Part shown: positions 46,555-57,009 of the stretch, one piece after another
How positions within the stretch are numbered: position 1 is the first letter of the stretch
Layout of the letters: every line of letters begins with the position of its first letter
DNA from: Anagrus nilaparvatae
Taxonomy: Eukaryota; Arthropoda; Insecta; Hymenoptera; Mymaridae
Direction of reading: 5' to 3'
DNA: 64,000 bases
Assembly: GCA_022575985.1 (NCBI GenBank)
Contig: JAKSXM010000206.1
Span: 682,001 to 746,000, forward strand
Notes under the pieces: model-generated
The model's input: the letters and a program-made list of their open reading frames with translations, nothing else
Database searches by the model: none
Told to the model about the DNA's origin: nothing
Made by a program: the position numbers and the translations under genes

Positions 46555-46946
46555 ACTTTTTACTGATGAATTTAAAAGGTACGTAAATATTTCGTAATAT
46601 ATTTAGGCAATCAGTTAAAAAATTATGAAATTAAATTAAATTATTTTACAAATTAAATATTTATAAAAAAAAAAAAATGAATTCTATTGATCAATTAAAC
46701 AAAGTTTTAAGAAATAAATATTTTTTTTTTTTTAATTCTTTGAAAAATTATCTATTATTTCCTATAATATTTTTTCAAATGTTGAAAAAAATAAACATTA
46801 ATCTACACATTATTTAAATAAGATAAGAAAAAAAAAATTTTTATTTTTAATTAAAATTTAAATACACACATACTAATAAATTAGTAAATATAACTAAAAT
46901 TACGATTTTTTTTATTAAATTCAGTTTGTTATTAATTAATTTTAAG

Positions 46947-47149
46947 ACTTTAACGATGATTAAACGAACAATGAAATCAATTTTAAATTTATTTAACTTA
47001 ATACTGATAGGTGTACGCATTCATCGTCTCTTTTTTTCTTCTACATGTTAGGTTTAATAAAAAAAGAGACGATTAATTCGTACACCTATTAGTGTTGAGT
47101 TAAATAAATCCAAAATTGAATTCATTATTCGTTTAATCATCGTTAAAGT
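46947..47149. repeat. 203-bp near-perfect hairpin
   Basis: ACTTTAACGATGATTAAACG at the left pairs with CGTTTAATCATCGTTAAAGT at the right; the arms continue through GATAGGTGTACG and CGTCTCTTTTT to a loop around 47040-47050. The arms are about 95 bp. MITE or hairpin-forming repeat; no duplication identified. Confidence 0.8.
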
Positions 47150-47689
47150 TAAGCCCATCAATTCGAACGTTAAATTCATAAAAATAATTATAAATTCAGT
47201 TTGGTTAAAATTAACTATAAATTTTTAATAAAATTTACTAAATTTGTAGAGGTTAATTTTACTATTCTTAGTTTTGCCTGTAGTTTTTAGCTAAATTTTA
47301 TAAAATTAAATTTTTCCGTTATTAACGCCAGTCCATTTTTTAAAAAATTAAAATAATATTTTATCATATTTAAAAAAAAAGCTATTAAGAGCTTTTTCAG
47401 CTATTAAAGAAAAAGCTACTTTTTTCTTTCTTTAACTCCTTGAACTCTAAACCTCAAGGGATATCAGTGAAGATAAACTTTTGGCATGTTCGTTTTGATA
47501 GTTAAGAACCCTCTTTTCAAAACTTTAGCTTTAAGGTAATTTATATTTTTTTATGAATGTTGATTTTTTCTGAATTATTTACTATCTAGAAAAAGTTAAT
47601 ACAACAATAATTTTCATTAAATAATTTTACAATAAAATACTTAGATTTGCTCATATACAAAAATATATTTTATTCGCTATAGTTTTTTC
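47150..47689. other. Gene-free A+T-rich stretch
   Basis: Nothing recognised on either strand. Confidence 0.45.
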
Positions 47690-48040
47690 CTTTGAGACTT
47701 AGCACGCGTCTCTCGAGGCTATAGTATTGACATAAAGAAATATATATATATTATATATAATGTGTAGGAGTAAGATATAAAAAGAAAAACTAAGACTAGC
47801 ATAGTTTTGTGTAGTGGCAAAACTTGTGAAGCAAACAGTAAAATAAAAAAAATAAAAGAATGCCTCGAGCTCTTTATAAGTATACGAGAAGAACGTGCCC
47901 TTAACGAGCAGCCAGTTCTCTAACGCGCCAATATTATATAGAGGGAAAGAAAGCCTGAGGAAATACCAGAATGAATAAATATACACTAATACTAGTATAT
48001 AATATTTATGTATAGATGTACTATACATATTAATGAACAA
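47690..48040. promoter_or_regulatory. GC-richer island
   Basis: Contains GCACGCGTCTCTCGAGGC, a (TA)n run at 47742-47760, GAACGTGCCCTTAACGAGC and TATAGAGGGAAAGAAAG. A minus-strand frame of 113 codons (47699-48040) crosses it: it begins MFINMYSTSIHKYY and has hydrophobic stretches but no family match, and is probably chance. Confidence 0.25.
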
Positions 48041-48559
48041 TTATTTTCTATACGACTTTCTTTTTTTGATATCAAATATTATTTTATTTAGATTGATTTC
48101 CAAGCTAATTTTTAGGTAGTATGAAAAATAAAAATATTTTTTTTTATTTTTTCCTAAAATCATGTCTTTGCTGTATTTGTTTATAAAAAAAAAAACTTGA
48201 GAATTGACTTTGAGTGCATTAGTCATTGGTATGTATGTCTCGTCAACACATCGTGGGATCAGCTTCGTCATATACAGTAGTATTTATATATGAAATGGTT
48301 TTTTAATTTTTATAAAAAAATTTTTTTAAAATTAATATTCATAGTCAAAGCAGTAGCAATTTTTAATGCATTCAAAAATGTTAAATGAAGTAAAATGGAG
48401 TCAACTCAAGAAATTCTACGTTTTTTTTTTTGGTCTCCAAGGTTTTATCCATTTCCTGATTTCTTATTTTTAAGTAATTACTTATATGTCGCGACCAAAT
48501 TAAGAAAACATATTGTAAAAAATACCAGTTTTTGACAAATATTGCTAGTTGAGCTGAAT

Positions 48560-48790
48560 TTTGATATGAGTTCAAGGTTTTCAGTCGCTGAGCACGATTT
48601 TGAAATCAAATTTTTAAAATTCAAAACGGTGTAGACCTGGTGTAGACTAAAAATGGCAGATTTCTAACCTCAAAATTGATAATTTAAGTTATTTCAAGTT
48701 CTTTAAAAATGAATACTGTTTTTGAGTCGCTAATCATGATTCTGAAATGATATTTTTGACGAAATCAAAGAAATCTAGTAAATAGGTCAA
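48560..48790. repeat. Two diverged tandem units of a GAGTCGCTAATCATGATT repeat
   Basis: CAGTCGCTGAGCACGATTTT (48579) and GAGTCGCTAATCATGATTCT (48724) start two units about 146 bp apart. Similar wording (GGGTCGCTGAACACGAA) is in the tandem units at 40.8-41.0 kb. Dispersed satellite-type family. Confidence 0.5.
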
Positions 48791-48987
48791 AAACGTAGTA
48801 ATCTGCCATTTTGAATTTGAAAAATATAATTCCAGAATCTTAATCTGCGATATTGAAAACCTAGGAGGTACCCCAAAATTTGTTTGTATTGTAAGTTTTT
48901 GTAAACATATTTTGAATTTTATACTGTAAAAAAGGTTCTGCGTTATAAAGACATCCAAAAAGTGCTAAAACTCCGCAAAAGGTACTT

Positions 48988-49127
48988 CTCTAACAAAAAT
49001 AACCACGTAGTACAACTCCCTAAATTCGGAGAATTAACTCTCTGAATCCAGGAAGTAAACTCTTTGAATTCAAGTAGTTAACTCGCTGAATTTAGGGAGT
49101 TGTACTATGAGTTTATTTTTGTTAGAG
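48988..49127. mobile_element. 140-bp MITE built of GAATT/GGAGTTAACTC modules
   Basis: CTCTAACAAAAATAA at the left mirrors TTATTTTTGTTAGAG at the right; next come GTAGTACAACTCCCTAAATT and its inverse. The middle is about four modules of ~22 bp such as GAGAATTAACTCTCTGAATC. A compact palindrome of palindromes. Confidence 0.8.
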
Positions 49128-49639
49128 TTGTTTTTTTATAGTTATAGCATAATCCAATTTTTTTTATTAATATAGTTTTTTAAAAAATTAAGAAGTGTAA
49201 AAATATATGTATTTATGACAGAAAATGTATACTAGGTTGATTTTGCATACCCTACCAAAATCAAACTTGCAATTCATTTGCATACGTAAACAAATAACGT
49301 GCCTGGAACATGTTAAATAACTACAAATTACAAACATACAGAATACTAACAGTAAATGTAAATCCCAAATCTATATAAAAATGCTTTTAAGTTCCTAAAT
49401 CAAAATTGATTTTGATAAAAAGTAGTTTCTGTTCAACTCCCTCTGAATCCTCAACAGGGAATTGGTTAATAAAAAATTAATGACACAGAAAAAGGCAAAA
49501 AATATCTGATTTACAAACTTTAGATAACACATACCCAGTGCCTAAAATAGCCCAAATCTCCGAAGCGCATAAAAGCTTCAACAAAACTAAATAAATTTTT
49601 GATGCAAGCTGTTTTAGAAAATTCAAAAATAAGCTCATA
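49128..49639. other. Gene-free stretch
   Basis: No coding or repeat signal recognised. Confidence 0.4.
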
Positions 49640-50060
49640 TATAAATATAGAGAATTTATACCACTCTATAGTAAATATGTATAGTGAATAGAATATAACG
49701 CGGCACGAGGACCATTAATGATGCATAACATGTCGGTGTTAGCTCCGACATTCATAATGACCTGATCGACTGGTTAGTTCGTAAAAGCCGACGTCCTCGT
49801 TTTCTTCTCACTCCTATAGTTATATCTAATATACGATATAGAGGCTTTTCAGCTGCAATATGCAGTTCGTGTTCTTGGATATATTTATATTGTTAGCTGA
49901 CACGACGGCGCCTCTGGCTTTAATAATGAGAGAGTATATAGCGTATATTTTATATAACTATATGTGAGGTCAAGAGCTTTTATATTATTATTATCTATTT
50001 TGATTGGGATGTGGAAAGAGAATTGATGCGATGTGTACATGAGGAAAGATTCTTTTACGT
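49640..50060. promoter_or_regulatory. GC-richer island
   Basis: Contains TATAACGCGGCACGAGGACC, CATGTCGGTGTTAGCTCCGA, AGCCGACGTCCTCGTTTTC and GACACGACGGCGCCTCTGGC, then TATATAACTATATG. Among the most GC-rich non-repeat DNA in the window. Candidate regulatory DNA or an unrecognised non-coding RNA; composition is the only evidence. Confidence 0.28.
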
Positions 50061-50515
50061 TGATTGGAATTTAGAGTGGTTTCAAGATAAGATCGTCATA
50101 ATTCTTTTGTTAAATTATGCATTTGTGAGAATTTATTTTTTTTAGGCTACTGGGTTCTAATTTTGTACGTAATAACCCGTTCATTTTGCAAAATTTTTAA
50201 AATATTAAAAAATGAGAATATTTAGAAAAAAAATTTTATGCTGTGAATAAACATTTATATTCAAAATTGAATATCGATATTTAACAGAATTTACTAAAAT
50301 AATGACATTAGCGCATATAATATTACTGATACGAGTATTATGTTTCATTAAATTCATCAAATTATTAATTTATTGGCATATTTTAGATTAGCTTTTCGTA
50401 TGATGAATTTAATAAATGGCGTTTTTAATATTTATTTACTTTGTTTGATTTTGATTTTACTATGGATGTTAATTACTAAATCTGCCTGGCTTGAGTATGA
50501 ATAGTTATTGTATTT
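50061..50515. other. Gene-free A+T-rich stretch
   Basis: Nothing recognised. Confidence 0.4.
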
Positions 50516-51361
50516 GTTGGGGAACCTGAAAGGGGCCGATATTCGCTGCTAGTTACTTTTAACTAAAACATCTAAAACACACAACCTTTACCAACATTTG
50601 TACGTAGACACACGTAAATACATAAAATTAAAAATACCTTATTCAAACAGACAAAAGATCTCACATAAGCACCTGGTTGTCAGGCTTGTTAGAAAAACCG
50701 ACATTGTCTGTTTGACAGATTATTTCTGTCTCTGGTTTGGTCAAACCCGGCCTGCCAGCTCTAGTACGTCTTTACAGCTTCTTTTCCAGCACACAGCCAA
50801 TAAAAGTAGCAGGGGCAACAAAGATAAACAAACGAACTTTGAAAGCTAGCAGAGAATACGAAGTAGCTTCCAGCATACTGTTAATTCGCATTTTGTAAAT
50901 TCCATACTGTTATCTCACGGTCTTTAAAGTTTGTTTCTATAGAAGCTAGCAATTCGGAGGATATTACTCCCAATTCTCTATTATTTGGCGCATCCTCCAG
51001 ATCAGCGGTACCGAGATGTTATGAAATGATAGAGGGTTGTGCGTGAAAACAATGAAATTTTGCTCAAACTAAAGCCGACCACTTTAGGACTCGTTGGAGT
51101 TTTTGTCAGGATTACAGGAAAGGGCGAAACGATGTTATACTTATTTGAGATTATCAATTACCCAATGATAATGTTTGGAAAAAATAGAAGAAGTAATAAA
51201 AGAAGTAATGCCCGGTGCAGATGCTCGAGTCCGTAGCGCTATCGTGAGAACTGCAATTAGTGGCTAAACGTGACTGGTAGCAAAATTAATTAGATTAGAT
51301 TTAGCCTCAGGAATATTTTAGTTTGTACGACCACCCTAAGTGATAGTACAAGGGGGAGGAA
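50516..51361 (+). mobile_element. BEL/Pao-like LTR retrotransposon remnant, internally deleted
   Basis: A GC-richer block begins TGTTGGGGAACCTGAAAGGG (LTR-like start). Near 50979, ATTTGGCGCATCCTCCAGAT resembles a primer-binding region. At 51193-51255 a frame reads EEVMPGADARVRSAIVRTA, like the C-terminal segment of BEL/Pao pol. The right edge has CCACCCTAAGTGATAGTACA then AAGGGGGAGG, like the polypurine tract before a 3' LTR; that LTR is absent. Frames of 83 and 65 codons cover parts of this. BEL/Pao assignment is from remembered motifs. Confidence 0.5.
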
Positions 51362-52608
51362 TTTTTAAAAGAAATATATATTTTTATTATTTTTAGACTT
51401 ATAATTTTAGTACTTTATATTTTCACCTAAACAATAGCTATGTAGCCCTTACACAATGGATAAAATTACTATTTATAGTGAATTTACATAAGATTGAATA
51501 TTTGCCTTACAAAAACCTATAAATGGCCTTCTTAATTTCTAGTCAGGAGTAGGAATGATACACAGTTTGATTAAAGCCGATTTATAATTTGAAGCAAAAA
51601 TAAATCCCTACAACAAAAGATTTATAAAAATATAGAAAAATATTAAACACGTGGAAAGTTCTAATTTTCGTTCCAATAATTATAAAAAACTAAACAAATA
51701 TCTTTCAAAACATTGACATTGAGATCTAAGAAAAAAAACCAGAATTCTTATACTGATGAATTAAGTCAATGTTTTTGAACGAAATTTCAATGATCCACCA
51801 CTATGAAATTGGATTCGCTATTTTAAAAATTTAAATTATTTTTTAGACCTCCTACCAACATTATTTATGTACTTTATTATACTCGAAAATTGTTTTTGTA
51901 GTGCTTGAGCTACAAACGCACTTACAAACACGTGGCTTGAATCGATTATTTGTAAGGTTTCATTTAATAATAGACTAATAAAAATAGATGGCTATGTATT
52001 AAGTACTGTAAAAATATAGTAGCGAATTACAAAAACCGAATAAATTAAAAAATAAAATCTAAATTTGGTTCCTAAAATTCGATTTATAAATCTGCAACAT
52101 AAATATTATAAATATTTTAATTTAATTTTATTATTCAACCTATTTTTCTATCTCTATTTATCTATCTATGCACTTATCACTTAATTATACAGATTTTTTT
52201 TTATGTTCCTGATTTAATGACGATTATTGACATCTCGTCGACTGAAATAAGTCCATTTATAAAATACAACATAATTTAGATACAAATTTAAATTTCTAAA
52301 AATACATAAAACTTTTTTTCGAAACAGAATTTTATAAAAAAATAAAATACCTTAGAAATCATATAAAAAAAAAATATAAGTATTCTGAAACTGTATTTTT
52401 TTTTTTTTAATAAGAAAAAAAAAGAGAGAAGCATTTTGTAGAGATCACTTATCTAGAAATATATATACTTGCACGACGTGTTAGCACGTGCAACAACGTC
52501 CTCGTTAGCACAAATTACTTAAACATGAATATCTTCAAGTGTACTGCACGTCTTTTATATATTTTTTATCAACTATACCAGTTTTCTATTAAAATAAAAA
52601 TTCTAATT

Positions 52609-52613
<5 letters not shown>
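51362..52613. other. Gene-free A+T-rich stretch
   Basis: Contains a small GC-richer patch at 52465-52510 (GCACGACGTGTTAGCACGTG, CAACGTCCTCG). No genes or bounded elements recognised. Confidence 0.4.

Positions 52614-52658
<45 letters not shown>
52614..52658 (+). repeat. Poly(A) run of 45
   Basis: Uninterrupted A45. Could be a retroposition tail, but nothing recognisable precedes it. An 83-codon frame (52525-52776) runs through it as polylysine and is an artefact. Confidence 0.9.
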
Positions 52659-52660
<2 letters not shown>

Positions 52661-53730
52661 TTTTTGAAGCTAACGCTCTCATAATTCTTTATGAATTTTT
52701 TTTTTGTTTTGTATGTAACTTTTATCAATCATCATGTTATTTGCAGAGCTATACCAGCCTGAACGACATGTTGTAGGTATAATAGTTACAGCTCTCATAT
52801 GATCGTTAGATTCAACATTATATTATTCTTTTTTTTTTATTCTCTGTTTTCTATTTAAAAATAAATCGTTATTTGACAAATTTTACTTGAAGAAAATTAT
52901 TTTATTACCAAGGATTTATTCAATTAAGCGATTGAGAATCTATAACTGTTAATTCTATGAATAATAAAATATGTTACTTGATAAAATCATTTGATATTAC
53001 GAAGAATTCTTGATAAAATTTACTTACAATTTTTTTTTTTTATAATCAATTAATTTTGTAAAATATGCGTGTAATTTATCGATTTATAAAAATGTTGTGT
53101 AAATGGTTTTTCCACATTGTAAATAAAAATTGCAAAATTACAAATAAACGCATATAATGAATAAAAACGTGAAATTAATAATATATGATTATTTTACATT
53201 TTTTTTAAAACTGTTACTTGCTAAAAATTATTTATAGATGTCATATAAAAAAAAAGGAAAATTTTTTAAATAAATCAAATCTGATTGTTCCATTGTATTG
53301 GTACCCCCCTCCCTCGCCAAGAGAGATATTCAGCGTGAGGTTTGCTGCACGCCTGAATCTCGAGACCGCTAATCACATTTTTCACAATTTATAGGTTCAA
53401 TAACAATAGTTTTTTATACTCAGGTTTTTTCTGAATATATTAAAATGAGGTATCCTTATTCGTAAAATTCAAAGACTCCGTGCCAGTAAAACAAACAATT
53501 TTCTTTTTTTAAATGACTGATAATGTTTAATTAACCCAAGCAGAAACTCCTGCAAGACACGTAAATCCTACTAACAGTTCCTACTGGGTAGAATCCTCGG
53601 TGACCGATGCTGGTTATACGGATTGTAGAGAGAACCAATCATACATCCTCGATTGACATCAAATAACACCAAGCGCAAAAAATACAGATGGCGAAGTTTA
53701 GGAAACTAATAAAAAAGAGGTGTGAAAAGA
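52659..53730. other. Gene-free stretch with a GC-richer patch
   Basis: 53300-53385 (CCCCCCTCCCTCGCCAAGAG, GCACGCCTGAATCTCGAGAC) and 53535-53690 (CTCCTGCAAGACACGTAAAT, CGGTGACCGATGCTGG) are unlike the background and may be retroposon body sequence; no frame or family recognised. Confidence 0.35.
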
Positions 53731-53803
53731 GCCTCGGTAGCTCTACGATTAGGGCAGTACACTACTTAGGGCGTTGGGCTTCGGACCTAAGGGTCTGCGG
53801 TCT
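53731..53803 (+). other. tRNA-like SINE head or tRNA pseudogene
   Basis: GCCTCGGTAGCTCTACGATT followed by AGGGCAG resembles an A box and D arm; TTGGGCTTCGGACCTAA can form an anticodon arm with a 7-base loop CTTCGGA (anticodon TCG, Arg-like). The expected B box is degenerate (GCGGTCTCTTAAA) and spacing between arms is too long. Not a functional tRNA. Confidence 0.4.
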
Positions 53804-54230
53804 CTTAAAAACAATTAATTGAAAATGTGGTTATCCTCGGTTATCTCCCAATAAGCATTGAAAACTTATTCCTAAATTAAAAGGCATTGACATTGGGTCT
53901 AAAAAATGACTTTAAATTACAGTTTTGTTCGTCTATTTTATGTATACTGTTTTGCATATAGTTAACTACTCATACTTTTTTAGTAATTAGACTGTTACTC
54001 GACACAATATACATACATATAAGTATGTTATCATATTGTACTATCTAAACACCGATGAACATAATTCAGAATTTCTCTCGAAAGAGAAGTGATATACTAA
54101 AGGTATACAAACGCGTATCATGAAAAGTTTAACATCTTGGTTCATCTAAAGAAGTATACTTTAAGTAGTATCTAAAGTATAGTATACTTTACTAATGATG
54201 GCTCGTACTACTATTCAGAGCCGAAACTAT

Positions 54231-55304
54231 CAGAGTATTCCGAAATTCGGGCACACGGCGCTAGGATGTTCCAAAAATCGTGCGCGCCGCGCTATTCACA
54301 AAAAGTAGTACGCGCGTAATTAAAAGTTTGATTTTAGTACGTAATAACCTGAAATACAGCAGAATTCCAATTATCCGGAATCGTCGGGACATGGGAGTTG
54401 CCGGATAATCAAAAATGCCGGATTATCAAATGTTCATAAAACTCACATTATACTTAATATATAATCACTATATTGTTACAAACTCTACGTAAACTGTTGA
54501 TTCAGGTTTTAAAAAACTAATAATTTATACTAAAGAAATAATTTTAAATTCTAACATAAGTTTCGAAAAAATTTTTTCTAATACATATTTATAAAAAAAA
54601 ATTCTCCTTCTAAGAGGTCAAAAAACGTAGGGTGATCGAAGCTGTTAATTTTGATAGGCTAATAAACATTAAAATTTTTTTTATATCAATAACAGGAAAC
54701 ACTAAAAATATCAAAAATCCTCTGCGGCAGGTCGAATTTCTCTCATTCGTATACTCAGAAGTTCAATAAAAAAATTTTAATTACTTTTTTAAAAAGCAGA
54801 GATTGAAGCAACTATGACACATGTTTAAAAAAAAAATCACATAAAATATTAATTAACACTACATATTAAATATAATTGAGTTACAAAGAGACCTTGAAGG
54901 CTACCAATGGTTTCTAATTTATGTCATTTTATTTTATTCTATTTACTTAACGGAAATATATTTTTATAAAAAAATTTTTTTTTCTATAAATATAAAAATA
55001 AAAAGAAAATTTAAAAAAAATACATATGAGCTTGATCCAAAAAAGTGCCGGATTATCAAATGTTCCGGTTTATTGGATGCCGGATAATTGGAATTCTGCT
55101 GTATAAAGGTGAAAATTGTTATTGTTTGTTATTAAAAAGTAAAAATTATAAAAACTTTTGTCTTATTTTCATTTATAAATAACAAAGAGTAACAAGTAAT
55201 TCTTTTTGCTTCAGATTAGACGTACTAAAATCAAAGACGTAGTTAAAAACCATGTTAAAAATGGTACACCTTAGCGCCGTGCGTACGAATTTCGGAATAC
55301 TCTG
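54231..55304. mobile_element. Older inverted-repeat element holding a Tigger-like MITE
   Basis: CAGAGTATTCCGAAATTCG at the left and CGAATTTCGGAATACTCTG at the right are perfect inverses (19 bp). Beyond them both arms contain ACGGCGCTA and TTTGATTTTAGTACGT. The pogo-like MITE (54357-55101) sits in its centre. Target duplication unclear. Confidence 0.8.
54357..55101. mobile_element. pogo/Tigger-like MITE, TA-flanked
   Basis: CAGCAGAATTCCAATTATCC at the left and GGATAATTGGAATTCTGCTG at the right, with TA directly outside (54355-54356; 55102-55103). Subterminal TCGTCGGGACATGGGAGTTG and the repeated GCCGGATTATCAAATGTTC match the wording of Tigger/pogo ends (CAGTA...ATAATCCGG). 745 bp, no transposase. 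Mobilised in trans by a pogo-type DDE enzyme (inference). Confidence 0.88.
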
Positions 55305-55588
55305 TATTTTAAGTATTATTAAATATTTTAGGTCAGTAATAAGACTGACAAAGAATTCCATCAATTTTATATAAAACAATAATTATATTGTATTTTCATG
55401 CTTCATATTGACTGATATAATATTTTTTAATTTAAATGTATGAGAGGAACGAATAAATAAAGTTTTATATTTTAAAACTTATTTCTATTAAGCGATCAAA
55501 GTGTTGTTCAAGAAATAGACAAGTTTATAAAGAGTATAGACGTAACAATGTAAGGTTGAAGTTAACTCAAAATATACTTTTTAGATAT
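55305..55588. other. Gene-free A+T-rich spacer
   Basis: Nothing recognised. Confidence 0.45.
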
Positions 55589-55661
55589 ATATATATAATA
55601 TTTATATATATATACAATTATGCATATATATAATATATATATATTATATATATATTATATA
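55589..55661. repeat. (TA)n-rich microsatellite
   Basis: About 70 bases of TA-alternating sequence with interruptions, ending directly at the Ginger-like element, which is inserted in it. Confidence 0.9.
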
Positions 55662-56879
55662 TGTTACGGGTAGAGTCCGATCTCTGGATAGTCCTAGGTC
55701 TATCCGGATAAACCTAGGACTATCCAAGCGGAGTTGGATAAAGTCCGATTCTTGAATTTTTTCATCTTTTTTGTTCAACTTTATCCGGCACCGCTTGGAT
55801 AGTCCTAGGATTATCCAAGAAGCTTGGATAAAGTCCGATTCGTAAAAAATGTGAACAAAAGAAAAAAATTATTTCACCGTATTATTTTTTTATTTTATTT
55901 GTCATAATTTTATACTCAAATAATTTTTTGATTTAGTCAAATTAAATATAAAAAAAATACAAAATACAATATTTTAGCTACAATATATAAATTTATTTTT
56001 ATTTATTTATACAAGACAAACTGCTGTGACATTTTGAGTTGCATTTGAGTCCATTTGATTTGCACTTGCATTTATTAGTTTTGCAACCTTGTTTGCAGTT
56101 ACACCTTTGAAAGCCTTGACCACCAAATTTAGATGCCATTATTGAAAGTTGGCGTAAAGTTTTCTTCATCTATGTGGTTTGCATTCGTAGGTGTAAATTG
56201 ATTCCGCGAAAATTTTTCTTCTATTGTTCCATGATAATTAGCTAATTTATACAATCCGTTATCGTTGATTTCTATTATTGCCATTAATATGTTTCTAAAA
56301 TCTCCGCGACCTCTGTCTACATCAGGAATACCCACTCTGACTGTATCTCCAACTTTGCAATTTAGAAACTTAGAATTTGATCTTTTGATCATTTTTGAAT
56401 CTTGATTATCTAATGCACGTTTTGCACTTTTTCTATTATCACTTATACTAAACTCTTTTGAACAAATTTCGTATGAAATGTTATTAACACAGTTTTTACA
56501 AATATTTTTCGTTGTCACGTTCATAGGCTGGAGAGTTTGAAGTTCATTTTTCTGAAATTGAGTTTCTTCAAAATAAAGTTGCTTTATAGAATTATTTAAT
56601 TTGACTAAATCAAAAAATTATTTGAGTATAAAATTATGACAAATAAAATAAAAAAATAATACAGTGAAATAATTTTTTTCTTTTTTTCACATTTTTTACG
56701 AATTGGACTTTATCCAAGCTTCTTGGATAATCCTAGGACTATCCAAGCGGTGCCGGATAAAGTTGAACAAAAAAGATGAAAAAAATCAAGAATCGGACTT
56801 TATCCAACTCCGCTTGGATAATCCTAGGTTTATCCGGATAGACCTAGGATTATCCAGAGATCGGACTCTACCCGTAACA
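55662..56879 (-). mobile_element. Ginger-like DNA transposon, 1218 bp, 286-bp terminal inverted repeats
   Basis: Ends TGTTACGGGTAGAGTCCGAT and inverse; the arms 55662-55947 and 56594-56879 are both 286 bp and pair almost base for base. TATA flanks both ends (55658-55661; 56880-56883), consistent with a 4-bp duplication. Each arm contains iterated palindromes, such as CTTGGATAGTCCTAGG and TATCCGGATA, which look like transposase-binding repeats. Between the arms is only the C-terminal part of an integrase-type protein on the minus strand. TGT...ACA ends and 4-bp duplications fit Ginger elements; the DDE core is absent, so it is non-autonomous. Confidence 0.88.
55999..56524 (-). pseudogene. C-terminal part of a KRBA2/Ginger-type integrase protein
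   Basis: The main frame (56524-56129, 131 codons) reads KSAKRALDNQDSKMIKRS, then VGDTVRVGIPDVDRGRGDFR and GTIEEKFSRNQFTP, a block found after the integrase core in KRAB-A domain-containing protein 2-like and Ginger-like proteins. A one-base frameshift near 56155 separates it from LRQLSIMASKFGGQGFQRC and a cysteine cluster (CNCKQGC, CKCKSNGLKCNSKCH), ending TAA at 55999. Joined, it has the family's usual order: VDRGRGD domain, GGQGF, Cys-rich tail. The N-terminal zinc-binding and DDE core are missing. Family identity is from memory, but the motif set is specific. Confidence 0.75.
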
Positions 56880-57009
56880 TATACATATAATTATAATCAA
56901 AATATTACAATATTTCAAATGTGCCAATAATAGAAAATAATACAAAAAAAAACGCTGCCAAGTAATTAGCACTATGGTTCCTCATTAACAATAACAAAAT
57001 GTTCTTAAT

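Noticed and set aside
47699..48040. 113-codon hydrophobic minus-strand frame as a membrane protein
   Set aside because: Crosses a low-complexity island with TA repeats; no family match, no splice partner found.
53731..53803. Functional tRNA-Arg gene
   Set aside because: B box is degenerate and the spacing between the D arm and anticodon arm is too long; called a SINE head or pseudogene instead.
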